NCBI RefSeq assembly: GCF_014230055.1
Contig: NZ_JACHVA010000052.1
Location: forward strand, 1-64,000
Length of the DNA stretch: 64,000 nt
Direction of reading: 5' to 3'
From: Puniceicoccus vermicola
GTDB lineage: Bacteria; Verrucomicrobiota; Verrucomicrobiia; Opitutales; Puniceicoccaceae
A model generated the notes under the pieces. That model saw only the letters and a list, made by a program, of their open reading frames with translations, had not been told where the DNA came from and did not search any database. A program made the translations under genes and the position numbers. Below are positions 10,601-16,844 of the stretch, one piece after another (the stretch's first letter is position 1; each line of letters starts with the position of its first letter).

Positions 10601-10874
10601 GAACCCGGATTGGACCTACATCGGCAAATCCGTGAACTCCGGGGGAGCGGAAGTGGACGAGGTGGTGCTGATGGCCGCCTTCACCAAAGAAGTTCCGGAG
10701 GAGAACAAAGTGATTACGACCTTCGTCGCCTTCAATCCGGGATGGGAGGAACGTTACGCTCAGTTTGACCGCCTTGATTCGAATGGATCCGTGGGCAATG
10801 CAAACGTGAGCGGGCTCATCACCATTCCCGCCAAAAAGATGGCCATGAAGACGGTCGAATTCACGGGACTCTGA
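4689..10874 (+). CDS. Giant secreted GH81-like endo-beta-1,3-glucanase with inserted repeat region
   Basis: 2061 residues. A signal peptide ends about residue 28 (VSA|ATYS). An Asp-rich segment 'DGDPDANPDGDSFVNALEY' (near 42-60) is common in verrucomicrobial secreted enzymes. A beta-rich part (about 180-800) is followed by about 500 residues of degenerate 'GSGATFDV...GTGY' repeats (about 820-1340), then an alpha-helical part with GH81 hallmarks. These are WNDQHYFFGYYLG (D1587), WSGHGWATG (H1671) and ENENSIWEGLQSFSAAILWG (E1720). GH81 enzymes cleave beta-1,3-glucans such as laminarin, using an Asp in the HxHYGY block and Glu in an ES.SEA block. Here the second Glu is present (E1720), but the residue four before it is Asn1716, with Glu1715 next to it, so catalysis needs checking. 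The repeat block splits the usual GH81 N-terminal beta domain from the helical domain. Length is about two to three times that of ordinary GH81 proteins. Confidence 0.7.
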   Translation: MIPRSRLNWGRVVLSAFLIVLMNAMVSAATYSEWVAAEGLTGADGDPDANPDGDSFVNALEYLFVLDPEVEDSVAAAGVAVVRNESGDLFVRWPQRVALDSGGEVILEVSDSLAVNDWTAMSTFPAPAADPMNPEREYLFQYVNPESSGEFYRLKVDFPFAPDLEETVLVGSSVGAEWDSMGEVGDVYVRQVEPPVSASDDRPNTSKYPSAVGTERVSFTEWLSDDYADDGRSPQRRSWMGWFLWGDGAPPPGKTAGWPFSGDYDDSDWDYFVYQFPAGNDSSTTGDWNAVRVDQQPLYMQPLRLNYNWAPGLFGYENQPMRNFPDNTKFWKDKTIVRGINLSPNYPYFVQYGDRIDDTGVPAWPDDWRESWIRMKVRPLETLVLVPSNLTADELLTEGDYNNVGSVASPDYEVFPYPVWNTKLAPSEQTPYAILTDQIGDWHADIVYEGTRPGADGYESNRYRRSDFSADGLGNYLKLTVAQGSPFVWGETNNSRYMIFYDLIRENTIGRIDNNTGSDAEFLSDGPYPVPGVSGVSYVLAYGNQTNPNQWFLNVEPEFSSLPDPSKPEETVPGGFNPPGEQSNHTYFAIYFRTDAVEEVSLGSGENDSDGTDANGNPYFQLEFKDTGKNWFVVGQVPVARYYDPGVSEDDRSVLDQAAKDWADQMGKYAFNFPTDTSIDYSVTNMYRVDTDFNASFANPYVEIGATDAAAMTADPAKTVWTLRPHHYQPLTLGPDLSTAAKTPVVWEPLQTTGIDFPAVASPPNANKTNTSTEARWGYWHPQGNLKPVIAGNFSIAYPFQNFLPVLPPPNWEKNYEQTGIQVVRITNVGTGYERITGKPQATLTVTDPGSTGSGATFDVKLEPNTGRILQVDVVSPGSGYPDGNPPPADKVQFTIDPPQSTGGVQAEGRVQIGGGKVLAVFLNEKGSGYRSTVEISQTGNESVDPPIVVPNFDPNTGQMVPGLAKVISGGSGFNFAEPIQAKVIGTGSGATVEVAEPGQVFAVVDSLIAGFNGNGIYPSSGNLTADAANIEVNIVPATEGGSTPDAEVILTAVPTFFNAVVENPGSGYDSAPTGSITDDEGKTFEFTTEINGGQVIKVNRGPSQPNPVLTTPKAVTFTGGNPDTAAAATAYPGATITGVRLTGPAVGGYTSDSEVTFSGGAVGPGSGSGTFEPPVFDFSVSAGKLVLNGFDSGQNGAGFWGPARFRVKGGKGFRAAAEVFVNEAGVIENVRVLRQGSNYPSDVDVYLTQGGGASGSGATFDVTVTDGKITGVEVTNGGTGYNTQGNTIQFMAVGGGDPVNQPAKGAWAEITADPDGSGGLTNATIVNDPQQGGYLDSADIVPTVDSPPLVVEYFDVPNRQMISPNHAQGYITRIVPGTINVEQVIYDSLITEFTSLGSANLKPFGGGFGGASAPDGYGLGNQLSATSKFIGTLFQLRSQVASEGQDLPNLAPSSFARAAANTLADSYELPIYRDHNPGSTLTGALETSVQALQRTLSLLHSDPAYSNNPPSDSTTAWKLEYYTGYDSGAGRMLINPTASLPAQGIVSRTDSPPEISSEENDPKVGLAKWKPGMLWSGFGVSDQWNDQHYFFGYYLGTAGLAALFDGSWLDSIPGEPENLWSHPDQMGQAIDQWYLSVANDPDNATLTSALNSVPEFSFQKFPFFDQWSGHGWATGIPPGPAGSIENGTLGSNYVPWSIMVTSGTGVFGYGDENENSIWEGLQSFSAAILWGAGTDRKPLVDTGMYLLSTGMAAGDLYFQDKNYNLSASPQNEYSWVPVTTVDSSAVANNGGNNSIPAGTDYNSGAGEAFYTAPEFFGGEAAAGMSMVRKFGPTLNNFFYAFPTGSKFIEAYPPTAWTLGISRNTDYMKKWAGAMMREEWTAARDSALFQPANWLAMAMTSALSGVPYNPGDVPYPMTGTTPNADAPAPYSERLWSSWVTMDAAAGDEASMQPAFKPVTVLHFLQAFEEYGNPDWTYIGKSVNSGGAEVDEVVLMAAFTKEVPEENKVITTFVAFNPGWEERYAQFDRLDSNGSVGNANVSGLITIPAKKMAMKTVEFTGL

Positions 10875-11312
10875 GGACGTCTGGATTGGCAGGCGGAGAG
10901 GCATGCGGGGCGGAATGAATTCCGCGTTCCGCGGGCTCTGTTCTTGGGCAGTGTGAAGGACATTTGTGTCCTTTGGGTGCGGAACAGGAGTGGAATTTGC
11001 GGAGAGGAACGGCGATCGCCGTTTCTTCGGCAGTGCGAGAGATTACGACCTTCTCCACTCCTCAACGAAATGGCTCTCGCCATTCCGCTCCCACTTCCTA
11101 CGCGTCCCTATCTAACGATCTCATGGAGAGGAACGGCGATAGCCGTTTCTTCCGATGCGCTGGCAGGGAAGGGAGGCGCTAAAGCAACCTCCCCACTGTG
11201 AGTGTGTGGAGTGGATTTTTTTTCGCCTCCGCTCCGACGGCGGAGGGTTGCTCGTACTAACTGGGAGTCCGGCTTGCTCATTTCGTGGGTCCGTGCTGGG
11301 GTATAGGCTGTT
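10875..11312. other. Intergenic region without a supported gene
   Basis: Downstream of the giant gene lies a small hairpin, GCGGAAT-ga-ATTCCGC (10910-10925), with no T-run. It is followed by copies of the 125-bp repeat (10999-11150). The remaining 160 bp up to the MFS start show no hairpin or promoter that I can defend. Confidence 0.6.
10999..11150. repeat. Second locus of the 125-bp palindromic repeat
   Basis: One full copy (about 10999-11122, 124 bp because one C is missing in 'CTCCTCAACG') is followed by a truncated second copy starting at 11123, which has lost the perfect palindrome (GCGATAGCC instead of GCGATCGCC). The same two hairpins and the same orientation occur as at 1442-1941, 9 kb away. 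This shows that the unit is a dispersed family and not a one-off tandem duplication. Confidence 0.85.
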
Positions 11313-12587
11313 GTGAAGTCTTCCTTTCAGAACCTTTTGCGGGCGTTTCGTTATCCGAATTATCGGCGGTTTTTCCTTGGGCAGGGGATTGCGGTGGCCG
11401 GGTTTTGGATGTCGGTCTCGGCGATGGGGTGGTTGCTCTACCGGTTGACCGATGATCCGTTTATGCTGGGTCTGATGGGGTTTTGCATGCACGGGCCTAC
11501 CTTTTTTCTGACGCCTTTCGGCGGAGTGGTCGGTGACCGGATCAGTCGGCGCAATGTGATCATTGTCGCTCAGTCGATGAATTGTTTGATCTTTGCGGGG
11601 TTGGCGGTTTTGACCCTCATGGGAGTGGTGGAGGTTTGGCAGATCCTGACGGGTTGTGTCTTGCTGGGGATCGTGAAGGCATTTGAGATGCCGGCGCGTC
11701 AGGCCTTGGTGGTCGATGTTGTCGATCGTCGGGAGGATCTCTCCAACGCGATTGCTCTCAATTCGACGGTCTTTCACTGTGGCCGTTTGACGGGGCCGAT
11801 TTTGGCCGGGGTGCTGATCATCCCGTTGGCCGGAGAAGGAGCCTGTTTTTTAATTCACAGTATCGGCCTGATCATAGCGGTGCGTTGTTTTGTTTCCCTG
11901 ACGGTGAAGGGACCGAAGAAAAGCAGCGTGAAGAAGGCGGTCTTTCGCGAGATGGGGGAGGGATTTTCCTATGCCTTTGGTTTTCCGCCCGTGAGGGCTC
12001 TCTTGCTGCTCCTCTTCGCTTTTGCGTTGATGGGACAACCCTACAATAGCTTGCTCCCGGTTTTCGCTCGAACCGTTCTGGAGGGGAGCTCGTCAACCTT
12101 TGGGTTTTTGGTGGGAGCCAGTGGATTTGGGGCGGTGGTCGCGGCCTTGGGATTAGCTTCGCGCAGTTCCATCCTCGGGATGGGGCGCGTCATTTTCATC
12201 AGCGGTCTCGTTTATGGATTGGCCCTGTTTGCCTTTGCCGAGTCGCGGATGATGATTGCCTCGATTCTACTGCAATTTGTGGCAGGCTATACGAGTATCA
12301 ATGTGATGGTCGGAGCCAATACAATCATCCAGACCTTGGTCGACGATCAGTTGCGGGGGAGGGTGATGAGTTTGCTGGGGATGGTCTATCTCGGAACTCT
12401 TCCTTTTGGGACTTTGATCTTCGGTCGGCTGGCGGCTTCGATCGGAGCTCCGCAAACGGTGATGTTCGGTGCGGCTGGAGTTTTGGCGGCGGTGGCGGTC
12501 TTCGGATATCGCCTGCCGGGCTTGCGTAAGGTTTCCCATTCCCGGTTGGTTGAGAAGGGGATCATGCCGGAGTCGGCCTCTTCGTAA
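11313..12587 (+). CDS. MFS transporter (MFS_3/EntS-like)
   Basis: 424 residues with 11-12 membrane segments. The N-terminal 'FRYPNYRRFFLGQGIAVAGF' and the loop 'GVVGDRISRRNVII' after helix 2 are typical of the MFS_3 family (enterobactin exporter EntS and macrolide-efflux-like proteins), driven by proton antiport. The substrate cannot be read from sequence. Start is GTG 11313, with only a weak G-rich ribosome site. It stands alone between the repeat locus and the DUF486 gene. No siderophore genes are nearby, so a siderophore role is not supported. Confidence 0.85.
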   Translation: MKSSFQNLLRAFRYPNYRRFFLGQGIAVAGFWMSVSAMGWLLYRLTDDPFMLGLMGFCMHGPTFFLTPFGGVVGDRISRRNVIIVAQSMNCLIFAGLAVLTLMGVVEVWQILTGCVLLGIVKAFEMPARQALVVDVVDRREDLSNAIALNSTVFHCGRLTGPILAGVLIIPLAGEGACFLIHSIGLIIAVRCFVSLTVKGPKKSSVKKAVFREMGEGFSYAFGFPPVRALLLLLFAFALMGQPYNSLLPVFARTVLEGSSSTFGFLVGASGFGAVVAALGLASRSSILGMGRVIFISGLVYGLALFAFAESRMMIASILLQFVAGYTSINVMVGANTIIQTLVDDQLRGRVMSLLGMVYLGTLPFGTLIFGRLAASIGAPQTVMFGAAGVLAAVAVFGYRLPGLRKVSHSRLVEKGIMPESASS

Positions 12588-12641
12588 GGCGGGGGATTTT
12601 TTGGTTTTCTCTGGAAACTAATTGGGGCAATAAGTCTGGGT

Positions 12642-12998
12642 ATGAATCCTGTCCTCGGCACGGTGCTGCTTCTCATCGGGAGCAATGTCTTCATGACTTT
12701 TGCCTGGTATGCGCATTTAAAGGAACTGAATGCCAAGCCGTGGATTATCGCGGTCCTGGTTAGCTGGGGAATCGCGTTTTTCGAATATTCTCTGCAGGTG
12801 CCAGCGAATCGTCTCGGCTTCACACGGCTCTCAGTCGCGGAGTTGAAGGTCATGCAAGAGGTGATTACTCTGAGCGTCTTCGTGCCTTTCTCGGTGTTCT
12901 ATCTGAAGGAGCCGCTGAAGCTTGATTACCTCTGGGCGGGTCTTTGCTTGGTCGGAGCGGTGTTTTTTATGTTTCGCGGAAAATTTGCCGGAGCCTGA
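12642..12998 (+). CDS. DUF486/DMT_6 small membrane protein
   Basis: 118 residues, four membrane segments, with 'NVFMTFAWYAHLK' near residue 15 and 'ANRLGFTRLSVAELKVMQEV' in the middle. These are hallmarks of the DUF486 family (drug/metabolite transporter superfamily, DMT_6), whose substrate is unknown. Length equals the family's usual length. Its last 73 bases overlap, tail to tail, the end of the P-loop kinase gene on the opposite strand. Confidence 0.85.
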   Translation: MNPVLGTVLLLIGSNVFMTFAWYAHLKELNAKPWIIAVLVSWGIAFFEYSLQVPANRLGFTRLSVAELKVMQEVITLSVFVPFSVFYLKEPLKLDYLWAGLCLVGAVFFMFRGKFAGA

Positions 12999-13513
12999 TC
13001 GGTCCGGGAGGCCCAGAGCTTTTTGAGCAGATCTTGGAAGGCTCTATCTATGGATGTGGTTGCCGTGTCGATCACGATGCGGTCCTCGGTCCATTTCTCG
13101 TAGTCGCGGTCGAGGACATCCTGCCAACTCGGCAGCCGGAGACCGGGAACTTCGTTCTTTCGGGTCTCTATCCGGATGCGATGTTCGTCTTGGTCGGAGC
13201 AGACGACTTCGATGTCGACCCATCGAGCCCCGGAAAGAATCGCGACTTCTCTCCACTCTTCTCGCGTCAGTTCGCAGGGGTTGCAAGAGTCGGCGATGAC
13301 GGGACTGCCGAGGCGGAGATTGTCGGAGGCGATTCGGTAGGCGATCCGATAACCCTCTCCCTCGACCTCGATATTGCAATGGTCGCGGAGCCCTTGTTCG
13401 AGGGTGTCGATGCGTAGCCAGGTGGCTCCCGTGTGGGCCGCCAGCCGTTTGGAGAGGGTGGACTTTCCGGTGCCGGGCAGACCGGAGAAGATGTAAAGGA
13501 TTGGGGTGTCCAT
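12926..13513 (-). CDS. P-loop kinase (AAA_33-like), substrate unknown
   Basis: 195 residues. Walker A is in 'FSGLPGTGKSTLSKRLA' (residues 8-24), followed by 'WLRIDTLEQGLRD', where the Asp resembles the substrate-binding Asp of small-molecule kinases. 'VIADSCNP' serves as Walker B-like segment, and an Arg-rich lid region 'DEHRIRIETRKNEVPG' follows. This places it with AAA_33 kinases (gluconate, chloramphenicol and polynucleotide kinase-like). ATG 13513 is preferred over the TTG three codons upstream. It is the second gene after a metallophosphoesterase (52-bp gap). The C-terminus (about 20 residues) is encoded in the overlap with the convergent DUF486 gene and looks disordered and basic. Confidence 0.75.
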   Translation of the reverse strand: MDTPILYIFSGLPGTGKSTLSKRLAAHTGATWLRIDTLEQGLRDHCNIEVEGEGYRIAYRIASDNLRLGSPVIADSCNPCELTREEWREVAILSGARWVDIEVVCSDQDEHRIRIETRKNEVPGLRLPSWQDVLDRDYEKWTEDRIVIDTATTSIDRAFQDLLKKLWASRTDQAPANFPRNIKNTAPTKQRPAQR

Positions 13514-13565
13514 GACTTTCAAGAGTTGGGAACGGATCGGTGGCCAGGAAATGTTCGCCGAGAAA

Positions 13566-14345
13566 CTAGACCGCTTGTTGGATCTTCAAGTCCTGGCCCT
13601 CCAGGATTCCATAGCAGGTCTGTCCACCATCGAGGCACCAGCTCCGTCCATTTTGCCGGGCACCCCGCTGAGATCGGGTGTGGCCGACGATTTGGGGAAG
13701 CGGTAAGCTGTCTGCGAACTCGGTCCAGCATTGCCAAGTGAGGCCGCCGACTGGCTCCTCACCACCGCGGGCGATGCCGGGAGCCAGGAGAGGAGAGTAT
13801 TGCTTGTGGAATTGGCGCAGGACGCTTTCGCATTCTTTCTCTAAGATGGAGAGAGAATCGGAGGTCTGGTTCGACTGCGGCCAGAAGCGTTCAGCAACCC
13901 CGGCGTGGGACAGCAGGTAGCCGTTGATCACGTGGAAGAGGCGGAAGGTGCGGACCAATTCGGGGGGCAAGATCTCGAAGATCTTGTTGACGGCGATTCC
14001 GGAAACGGGGACGCCTGCGTTGGTGCGGGGGAGGGCTTTTCGCTCGTTGCCATTCCAGTTGCGATGAGCCTCAAGGTACGGGATGTCATGGTTGCCCCAG
14101 AGGAAGGTGACCTTCCCCGTTTGGGTGCTGGCAAAATCCCGAATGAACTGGGCTGTCTCTTCGACGCTGGCAACGTCTTCCGGTCGCTCCCGGGTATCAA
14201 AATAGTCGCCGAGAAAAATACAATGGTCCCAGTCGCCAGCTTGCTGGATGATCTTTTGGAGCCAGGGGATATCCTGGTGAATGTCCGGAATGATCAGACA
14301 TCTTCCCACATTGAGATGAGGAGTGGTCTGTTCTTCGAGAGTCAT
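13566..14345 (-). CDS. Calcineurin-like metallophosphoesterase
   Basis: 259 residues with the full dimetal phosphoesterase motif set in order: 'CLIIPDIHQD' (D-x-H), 'IFLGDYFDTR' (GDxxD), 'FLWGNHDIPY' (GNH[DE]), 'YLLSHAGV' (GH-like) and 'IVGHTRSQ' (GHT). It should hydrolyse a phosphomonoester or diester with Mn or Fe; substrate unknown. ATG 14345 is chosen because GGAG lies seven bases upstream; the longer frame (to 14384) adds an unrelated tail. It is followed by the P-loop kinase on the same strand, suggesting a kinase/phosphatase pair acting on one substrate or on polynucleotide ends. Upstream 14346-14634 holds no gene. Confidence 0.85.
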   Translation of the reverse strand: MTLEEQTTPHLNVGRCLIIPDIHQDIPWLQKIIQQAGDWDHCIFLGDYFDTRERPEDVASVEETAQFIRDFASTQTGKVTFLWGNHDIPYLEAHRNWNGNERKALPRTNAGVPVSGIAVNKIFEILPPELVRTFRLFHVINGYLLSHAGVAERFWPQSNQTSDSLSILEKECESVLRQFHKQYSPLLAPGIARGGEEPVGGLTWQCWTEFADSLPLPQIVGHTRSQRGARQNGRSWCLDGGQTCYGILEGQDLKIQQAV

Positions 14346-14634
14346 AGTTGTACTCCTGAGTAATGATTTGCGGAATTTTTCCAAGGTTGAAGTTTTGCCG
14401 GTCCGGCGAGGCGGAAGGAAGCTGCGCGATTCGCGATACGGTTTAATTGGGGAGTGGGGATGGCGAACCGGGAGCTTTTTCAGTTCCGGGGTTTCCGATT
14501 TGAAGCCATCTTGTAATTTTGTGGCGGAAAAATGAATACGACTAGTTTCTGGGGATAATACTTTCGGAGGATAAGCGGAAGAGTCTGGGGAGATTGACCT
14601 GCCGCGTGATTCCCCGGATTCTTAGGCAGTTGAT

Positions 14635-15120
14635 ATGAAAGAAAAACCCCAAGAGCCTCCCAAGGAGGGCCGTTCCGAAGGCTCTCGGATTCTGGCCTTC
14701 ATTCTCGATGATCTGATTCCGATTCCCGGAACCAAGGCGAGGATCGGCCTGGATCCGATCATCGGGCTCATTCCCGGAGTGGGGGACGGTTCGACGACCG
14801 CAGTCGGTTCCTATATTCTCGTCCAAGGACTAAACAAGGGGGTGTCGCGAATCGTTTTGATTCGGATGGCGATCAATCTCCTGATCAATGGAATCTTTGG
14901 GGCGATCCCGATTCTTGGGGATCTCTTTTCGGCCTGGTTTAAGTCAAACCAGAGGAACTACCGTTTGCTGGAAAAGCATCGCAATGGTGCGAAGAAGGCG
15001 ACGGCCATGGACTGGATCGTGGTGATTGGCGCCCTCGTCTTTGTCATCGCGGTGGCGGTGGGGCTTTCGTTCCTCGTCGGGCTGGTCTTTTACCGTTTAC
15101 TCTCGGTGCTCTTTGGTTGA
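14635..15120 (+). CDS. DUF4112 membrane protein
   Basis: 161 residues. The DUF4112 signature is clear: 'LDDLIPIPGTKARIGLDPII', then 'LIPGVGDGSTT' and 'GAIPILGDLFSAWFKSNQRN'. It has two to three membrane segments, the last at the C-terminus (about 128-158). Function of the family is unknown. The start has only a weak ribosome site (AGGCAG). It is monocistronic and convergent with the anti-sigma factor gene; an octanucleotide repeat begins directly after its stop codon. Confidence 0.85.
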   Translation: MKEKPQEPPKEGRSEGSRILAFILDDLIPIPGTKARIGLDPIIGLIPGVGDGSTTAVGSYILVQGLNKGVSRIVLIRMAINLLINGIFGAIPILGDLFSAWFKSNQRNYRLLEKHRNGAKKATAMDWIVVIGALVFVIAVAVGLSFLVGLVFYRLLSVLFG

Positions 15121-15173
15121 CGGTGAGTCGGTGAGTCGGTGAGTCGGTGAGTCGGTGAGTCGGTGAGTCGGTG
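15121..15173. repeat. Octanucleotide tandem repeat (CGGTGAGT)n
   Basis: Six perfect copies of CGGTGAGT (15121-15168) and a partial seventh. It lies between the convergent ends of the DUF4112 and anti-sigma genes, immediately after a TGA, so changes in copy number would not alter either protein. Confidence 0.95.
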
Positions 15174-15234
15174 GACGGTTGTCGGTGGGCTGTGGGGAAG
15201 CTTTCGCAAACGGTTTCGGACTTGGAGTGCAGGG

Positions 15235-15999
15235 TTAGCTGCGAGTCTCGACTTCGGCGCTGACTAGGACTACGGGGCCGGTTGGGGCTGGAGATCCGCC
15301 TGTGGGCTCAATGCTGACCGCAAACCGGAGGGAGCGTTCCTCTTGCGGGTTGCTCTCGAAATTCTCGAAGGCCATGAACTCCTGTCCGCTGGCGAAGGTT
15401 TCGCCGGGAATCGGGTCTTCCTGGGTATCGTCGAGAGCCCAGATTTGGTAGGCGTGATCGTGTGGCGCATCGGGAAGGGAGCCTGCTACGAGATAGGCCG
15501 TTTTTTTCTGCGAATCCCAAAGCGCCACGGTTTGAGAGCCCGCGAAGTTTTCTTCCTGAGCTTCGAAGGGAATCACACGGAGGTTGGAGAGGACGCTGGA
15601 AGACTCCTGAAGGGTGGCAATCTGGCGACGGAGACGGTTCAATTGCTCCTGCTCACCGCGAAGAGTAAAGAAGGCGTAGGCCGCGAGGCAAAGCGCGAAG
15701 CCCGCAGCAACGGCCCAAGCGGGACTGCTCCAAAACGAAACGATCTTCGAGTTCTCGTGGGGAGTCGTCTCTTTCTCTCCTGAACGCTTCGCGGCGGCCA
15801 ATATTTGATCGGGGATATGGGCGGGGGCTTCGGCCTCCGGGGTTGCGAGGGCCAACGTTTCATGGCCGCGGGCAAGTTCTTGAACATGGGCAGCGAGTTG
15901 CGGATCCCCTTCGAGCTTCTGTTCAAAGGCGCGTGATTGCGCTTCGTCTAAATCCCCGAGGATGTAGGCGAGAGCGGTATCTTCGAGTTCCTTATTCAT
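15235..15999 (-). CDS. RskA-like anti-sigma factor
   Basis: 254 residues. The N-terminal part (1-70) is an anti-sigma domain with 'DTALAYILGDLDEAQSRAFE'. A single membrane helix lies at about 93-113, followed by a short coiled coil and a C-terminal RskA-type domain containing 'AYLVAGSLPDAPHDHAYQIW' (family motif '...LP.l...YQvWl'). It should hold the ECF sigma factor at the inner membrane until a signal releases it, probably by regulated proteolysis. ATG 15999 has GGGAGG five bases upstream; longer frames are artefacts of the overlapping sigma gene. It overlaps the sigma gene by 8 bp, so translation is probably coupled. Confidence 0.85.
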   Translation of the reverse strand: MNKELEDTALAYILGDLDEAQSRAFEQKLEGDPQLAAHVQELARGHETLALATPEAEAPAHIPDQILAAAKRSGEKETTPHENSKIVSFWSSPAWAVAAGFALCLAAYAFFTLRGEQEQLNRLRRQIATLQESSSVLSNLRVIPFEAQEENFAGSQTVALWDSQKKTAYLVAGSLPDAPHDHAYQIWALDDTQEDPIPGETFASGQEFMAFENFESNPQEERSLRFAVSIEPTGGSPAPTGPVVLVSAEVETRS

Positions 16000-16597
16000 G
16001 GAGGCCTCCCTCTTTGTGCAGCGAATCCCGCAGGCTGAGCAAGCCCCTTCGAATACGGGCTTTGATGGTGCCGAGGGGCTGACCCAGCTTTTTTCCGATC
16101 TCCCGGTGCGGCAGCCCGGCGAAAAAGGCGAGGCGGATGGCCTCGCGGGAATCCGGAGCGAGACGCCCGAGACATTCATCCAAACGTTGGCGGTCTTCGT
16201 TTTTTACGGTTTCGTCGCGTGGAGCGGCTTCAGCGGAAGGCTCGACATCGCGGTCGGAGGCCTCGTCTTGAAAGCGCTCAAGATTCTCTTGGGTGCGTCC
16301 AGTCTTGCGGATGCGATCAATCCCCCGATTGCGGGCGATGGCAAAAATCCAGGAGATTCCCGATCCACGTGCCTGGGTAAAGCGATCGGCTTTCTCCCAT
16401 ACCTCGGTAAAGACTTCTTGCTGGACCTCGGTGGCATCCGATTCGTTGTGAAGCATGTTTCGGAGGTAGCCGTATACTCGCCCGCCCAAGAGAGAGTAGA
16501 GGGTCCGAAGGTCATCCTCGCTACCGGAGGCGATGCCTTGGAGACAGTCTTCCACCTTGCGGCGAAGAGCGTCGGTCTCCTGTTCAGAATTAGGCAT
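15992..16597 (-). CDS. ECF-type RNA polymerase sigma factor (SigK/ECF19-like)
   Basis: 201 residues. Region 2 contains 'LYSLLGGRVYGYLRNML' and 'DATEVQQEVFTEVWEKADRF'; 2.4 is 'GSGISWIFAIARNRGIDRIR'. Region 4 is a helix-turn-helix 'LPHREIGKKLGQPLGTIKAR'. It has no extra domain. The start is taken at ATG 16597, where homology begins; the frame extends 89 codons further but that part reads as divergent-promoter DNA. It sits upstream of an RskA-like gene (8-bp overlap) and divergent from a fasciclin gene. That matches the sigK-rskA plus mpt70/mpt83 pattern of mycobacteria, and the SigK-like assignment rests on this context. Confidence 0.88.
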   Translation of the reverse strand: MPNSEQETDALRRKVEDCLQGIASGSEDDLRTLYSLLGGRVYGYLRNMLHNESDATEVQQEVFTEVWEKADRFTQARGSGISWIFAIARNRGIDRIRKTGRTQENLERFQDEASDRDVEPSAEAAPRDETVKNEDRQRLDECLGRLAPDSREAIRLAFFAGLPHREIGKKLGQPLGTIKARIRRGLLSLRDSLHKEGGLHE

Positions 16598-16759
16598 GGA
16601 GGTACAGGAATGAGCACTCCTCTCGAAGGGCAATCCCAAACTGGCCAAGGTCGTGATGGGGGCGCTCGCCAAGGAAGAGAGGATCGGATTCTGCAAGAGG
16701 CTTGGGCTCACATAAGAGAATACGGATGCCGGTGGGTTTTGGACGCAGAAAACTTTTTT

Positions 16760-16787
16760 GCATCCAATCGGGGATTCTCGTCGTAAC
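16760..16787 (+). promoter_or_regulatory. Candidate ECF sigma-dependent promoter of the fasciclin gene
   Basis: GCATCC (16760-16765), a 16-bp spacer and CGTAAC (16782-16787), 58 bp before the fasciclin ATG. It resembles the CCATCC-N16/17-CG(A/T)A pattern reported for SigK-type promoters. It fits the idea that the divergent sigma factor controls this gene. Found by eye in a short region, so a chance match is possible. Confidence 0.35.
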
Positions 16788-16844
16788 CCCTTTTGAACGG
16801 ACGATTCGGTCCGGCAAAACCAGAAACCTAATCGAAAAGTAACT

